Source of the DNA: Lacinutrix jangbogonensis
GTDB lineage: Bacteria > Bacteroidota > Bacteroidia > Flavobacteriales > Flavobacteriaceae
Direction of reading: 5' to 3'
Assembly: GCF_000797445.1 (NCBI RefSeq)
Contig: NZ_JSWF01000025.1
Location: 276,879 to 340,878, forward strand
Length of the DNA: 64,000 nucleotides
Numbering within the stretch: position 1 is the first letter of the stretch; each line of letters opens with the position of its first letter. The position numbers and the translations under genes were made by a program. The notes beneath the pieces are model-generated. The model saw only the letters and a list, made by a program, of their open reading frames with translations. It was not told the DNA's origin and did no database searches. Shown here piece by piece: positions 63,901-64,000 of the stretch.

Positions 63901-64000
63901 TTGAGTTCCTGTTACATCCCAAACACAAGTTATATCATTAAACGTTGCTGTTTCGTAACATGCTGTTATTGGTGCTAGAGGTTGAGTTCCTGTTACATCC
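60937..64000 (-). CDS. Giant T9SS adhesin, upstream segment cut by window edge (frame 4 of 4)
   Basis: The frame is open from the window end to 60937. About 32 copies of the 27-residue repeat are followed by a cadherin/Ig-like module (CDNPIDAVDDTVSNVNG, INVFDNDTLDN, YTLTYSICEIANAGNCDTAV). An SdrD_B-like domain starts (SGIIMNDDTNTPLANVPVTL) and breaks at about 60955-60965. There INDGD passes into the neighbouring frame VTGANGYYNF, and one missing base restores a normal domain. The signal peptide and N-terminus of the protein lie outside the window. Confidence 0.83.
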   Translation of the reverse strand, partial: DVTGTQPLAPITACYETATFNDITCVWDVTGTQPLEPITACYETAAFNTVTCLWVVTGAQPLAPIIACYETATFNDLTCTWDVTGTQPLEPTTACYEIAMFNTVTCVWDVTGTQPLAPTTACYETATFNNITCVWSVTGTQPLAPITSCFETATFNDTTCVWDVTGTQPLEPITACYETAAFNTVTCLWDVTGTQPLAPITACFETTTFNDTTCVWDVTGTQPLEPITACYETAAFNTVTCLWVVTGAQPLAPITACYETVTFNDTTCVWDVTGTQPLAPTTACYEIAMFNTVTCVWDVTGTQPLAPTTACYETATFNTVTCLWVVTGTQPLAPITACYETATFNDTTCVWDVTGTQPLEPITACYETAAFNTVTCLWVVTGTQPLAPIIACYETATFNDTTCVWDVTGTQPLEPTTACYEIAMFNTVTCVWDVTGTQPLAPITACYETATFNDLTCTWDVTGTQPLEPITACYETAVFNTVTCLWVVTGTQPLAPTTACYETATFNNITCVWSVTGTQPLAPITACFETATFNDITCVWDVTGTQPLEPITACYETAAFNTVTCLWVVTGTQPLAPIIACYETATFNDTTCVWDVTGTQPLEPTTACYEIAMFNTVTCVWDVTGTQPLAPITACYETATFNDLTCTWDVTGTQPLEPTTACYEIAMFNTVTCVWDVTGTQPLAPTTACYETATFNNITCVWSVTGTQPLAPITACFETATFNDITCVWDVTGTQPLEPITACYETATFNTVTCLWVVTGTQPLAPIIACYETAVFNALTCVWDVTGSQPVAPTTPCYETATFNNITCVWSVTGTQPLAPITACYETATFNDITCVWDVTGTQPLEPTTECFETATFNTETCIWDVTISVISDCDNPIDAVDDTVSNVNGINGLTNVINVFDNDTLDNTLVNPNDVTLTIVAADVTGYVTLNPDGSIDVLDGTPEGEYTLTYSICEIANAGNCDTAVVTVNVICNSTKISGIIMNDDTNTPLANVPVTLIPNNGTEGTNINDGDWSKWIL
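61390..64000 (-). repeat. 81-bp coding tandem repeat array (upstream block) with a 567-bp higher-order period
   Basis: About 32 units continue to the window edge. A seven-unit (567-bp) super-repeat is visible: 62041-62388 matches 62608-62955 without a difference that I can find. First-position variants cycle in a fixed order (EPITACYETAAF, APIIACYETATF, EPTTACYEIAMF, APITACYETATF). Confidence 0.9.

Noticed and set aside
61390..64000. CRISPR array, because of regular short repeats
   Set aside because: The 81-bp units are coding, contiguous and without unique spacers; the pattern is a protein repeat.

Overview
The window is chromosomal DNA from a member of the Flavobacteriaceae (Bacteroidota), most likely marine. 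The evidence is its low GC content, promoter boxes of the TAnnTTTG type, type IX secretion (T9SS) C-terminal sorting domains, a GldI-type gliding lipoprotein, a PorP/SprF protein, TonB-dependent transport without a SusD partner, and families largely confined to Bacteroidota (DUF3810, DUF4369, DUF6503, DUF6326). I cannot name a genus from sequence alone.

Layout. 1-10.4 kb is conserved core: small membrane proteins, ribH, a TPR protein, recF, a DUF721 protein, a secreted M4 metalloprotease, ndk, and an nrnA-type phosphoesterase followed by gldI and a two-domain peptidyl-prolyl isomerase. 10.6-18 kb is an accessory, decaying region. It holds two broken exported-protein genes, a DUF6326/DUF4386 membrane pair, two near-identical defective IS110 copies flanking an intact DUF3050 (heme-oxygenase-like) gene, and a complete but decayed IS3 element abutting the second IS110. 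18-21 kb carries a TonB-dependent receptor with a Crp/Fnr regulator. 21.2-24 kb holds IS1182 remains and an exported amidohydrolase gene with a stop at codon 2. 24-49.9 kb is mostly housekeeping and envelope genes: pepD, DUF3810, two amidohydrolases, a large T9SS surface protein, an SpoU methyltransferase, an M48 protease, a Clp-fold serine protease, a VanX-like dipeptidase, an AlkB-like dioxygenase, a DUF819 transporter with an extra N-terminal domain, tRNA-Thr, and the idi-queD-manA cluster. 50-51.1 kb is a broken IS30 element next to a perfect 54-bp palindrome.

51.2-64 kb (minus strand) is a T9SS adhesin cassette. It consists of a giant surface protein built from about 80 copies of a 27-residue Cys/Trp repeat and ending in a gliding-motility-associated (T9SS type B) C-terminal domain, then a PorP/SprF outer-membrane protein, then an OmpA-family protein. 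By analogy with SprB/SprF, the PorP/SprF protein is probably the dedicated export partner of the adhesin, and the OmpA protein would anchor the complex to peptidoglycan. The adhesin reading frame is interrupted by four single-base shifts that sum to zero.

The strongest observations not captured by routine annotation are: (1) three exported-protein genes each interrupted by one in-frame stop (at 10685, 24026 and 37871), two in the signal peptide and one just before the sorting domain; (2) the giant 27-residue repeat array with a 567-bp higher-order period; (3) two IS110 copies that share the same inactivating lesions; (4) a duplicated 149-bp structured intergenic block at 44.5-44.9 kb; (5) the 54-bp perfect palindrome inside the IS30 leader. 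I did not find a clear new defence system or CRISPR array.
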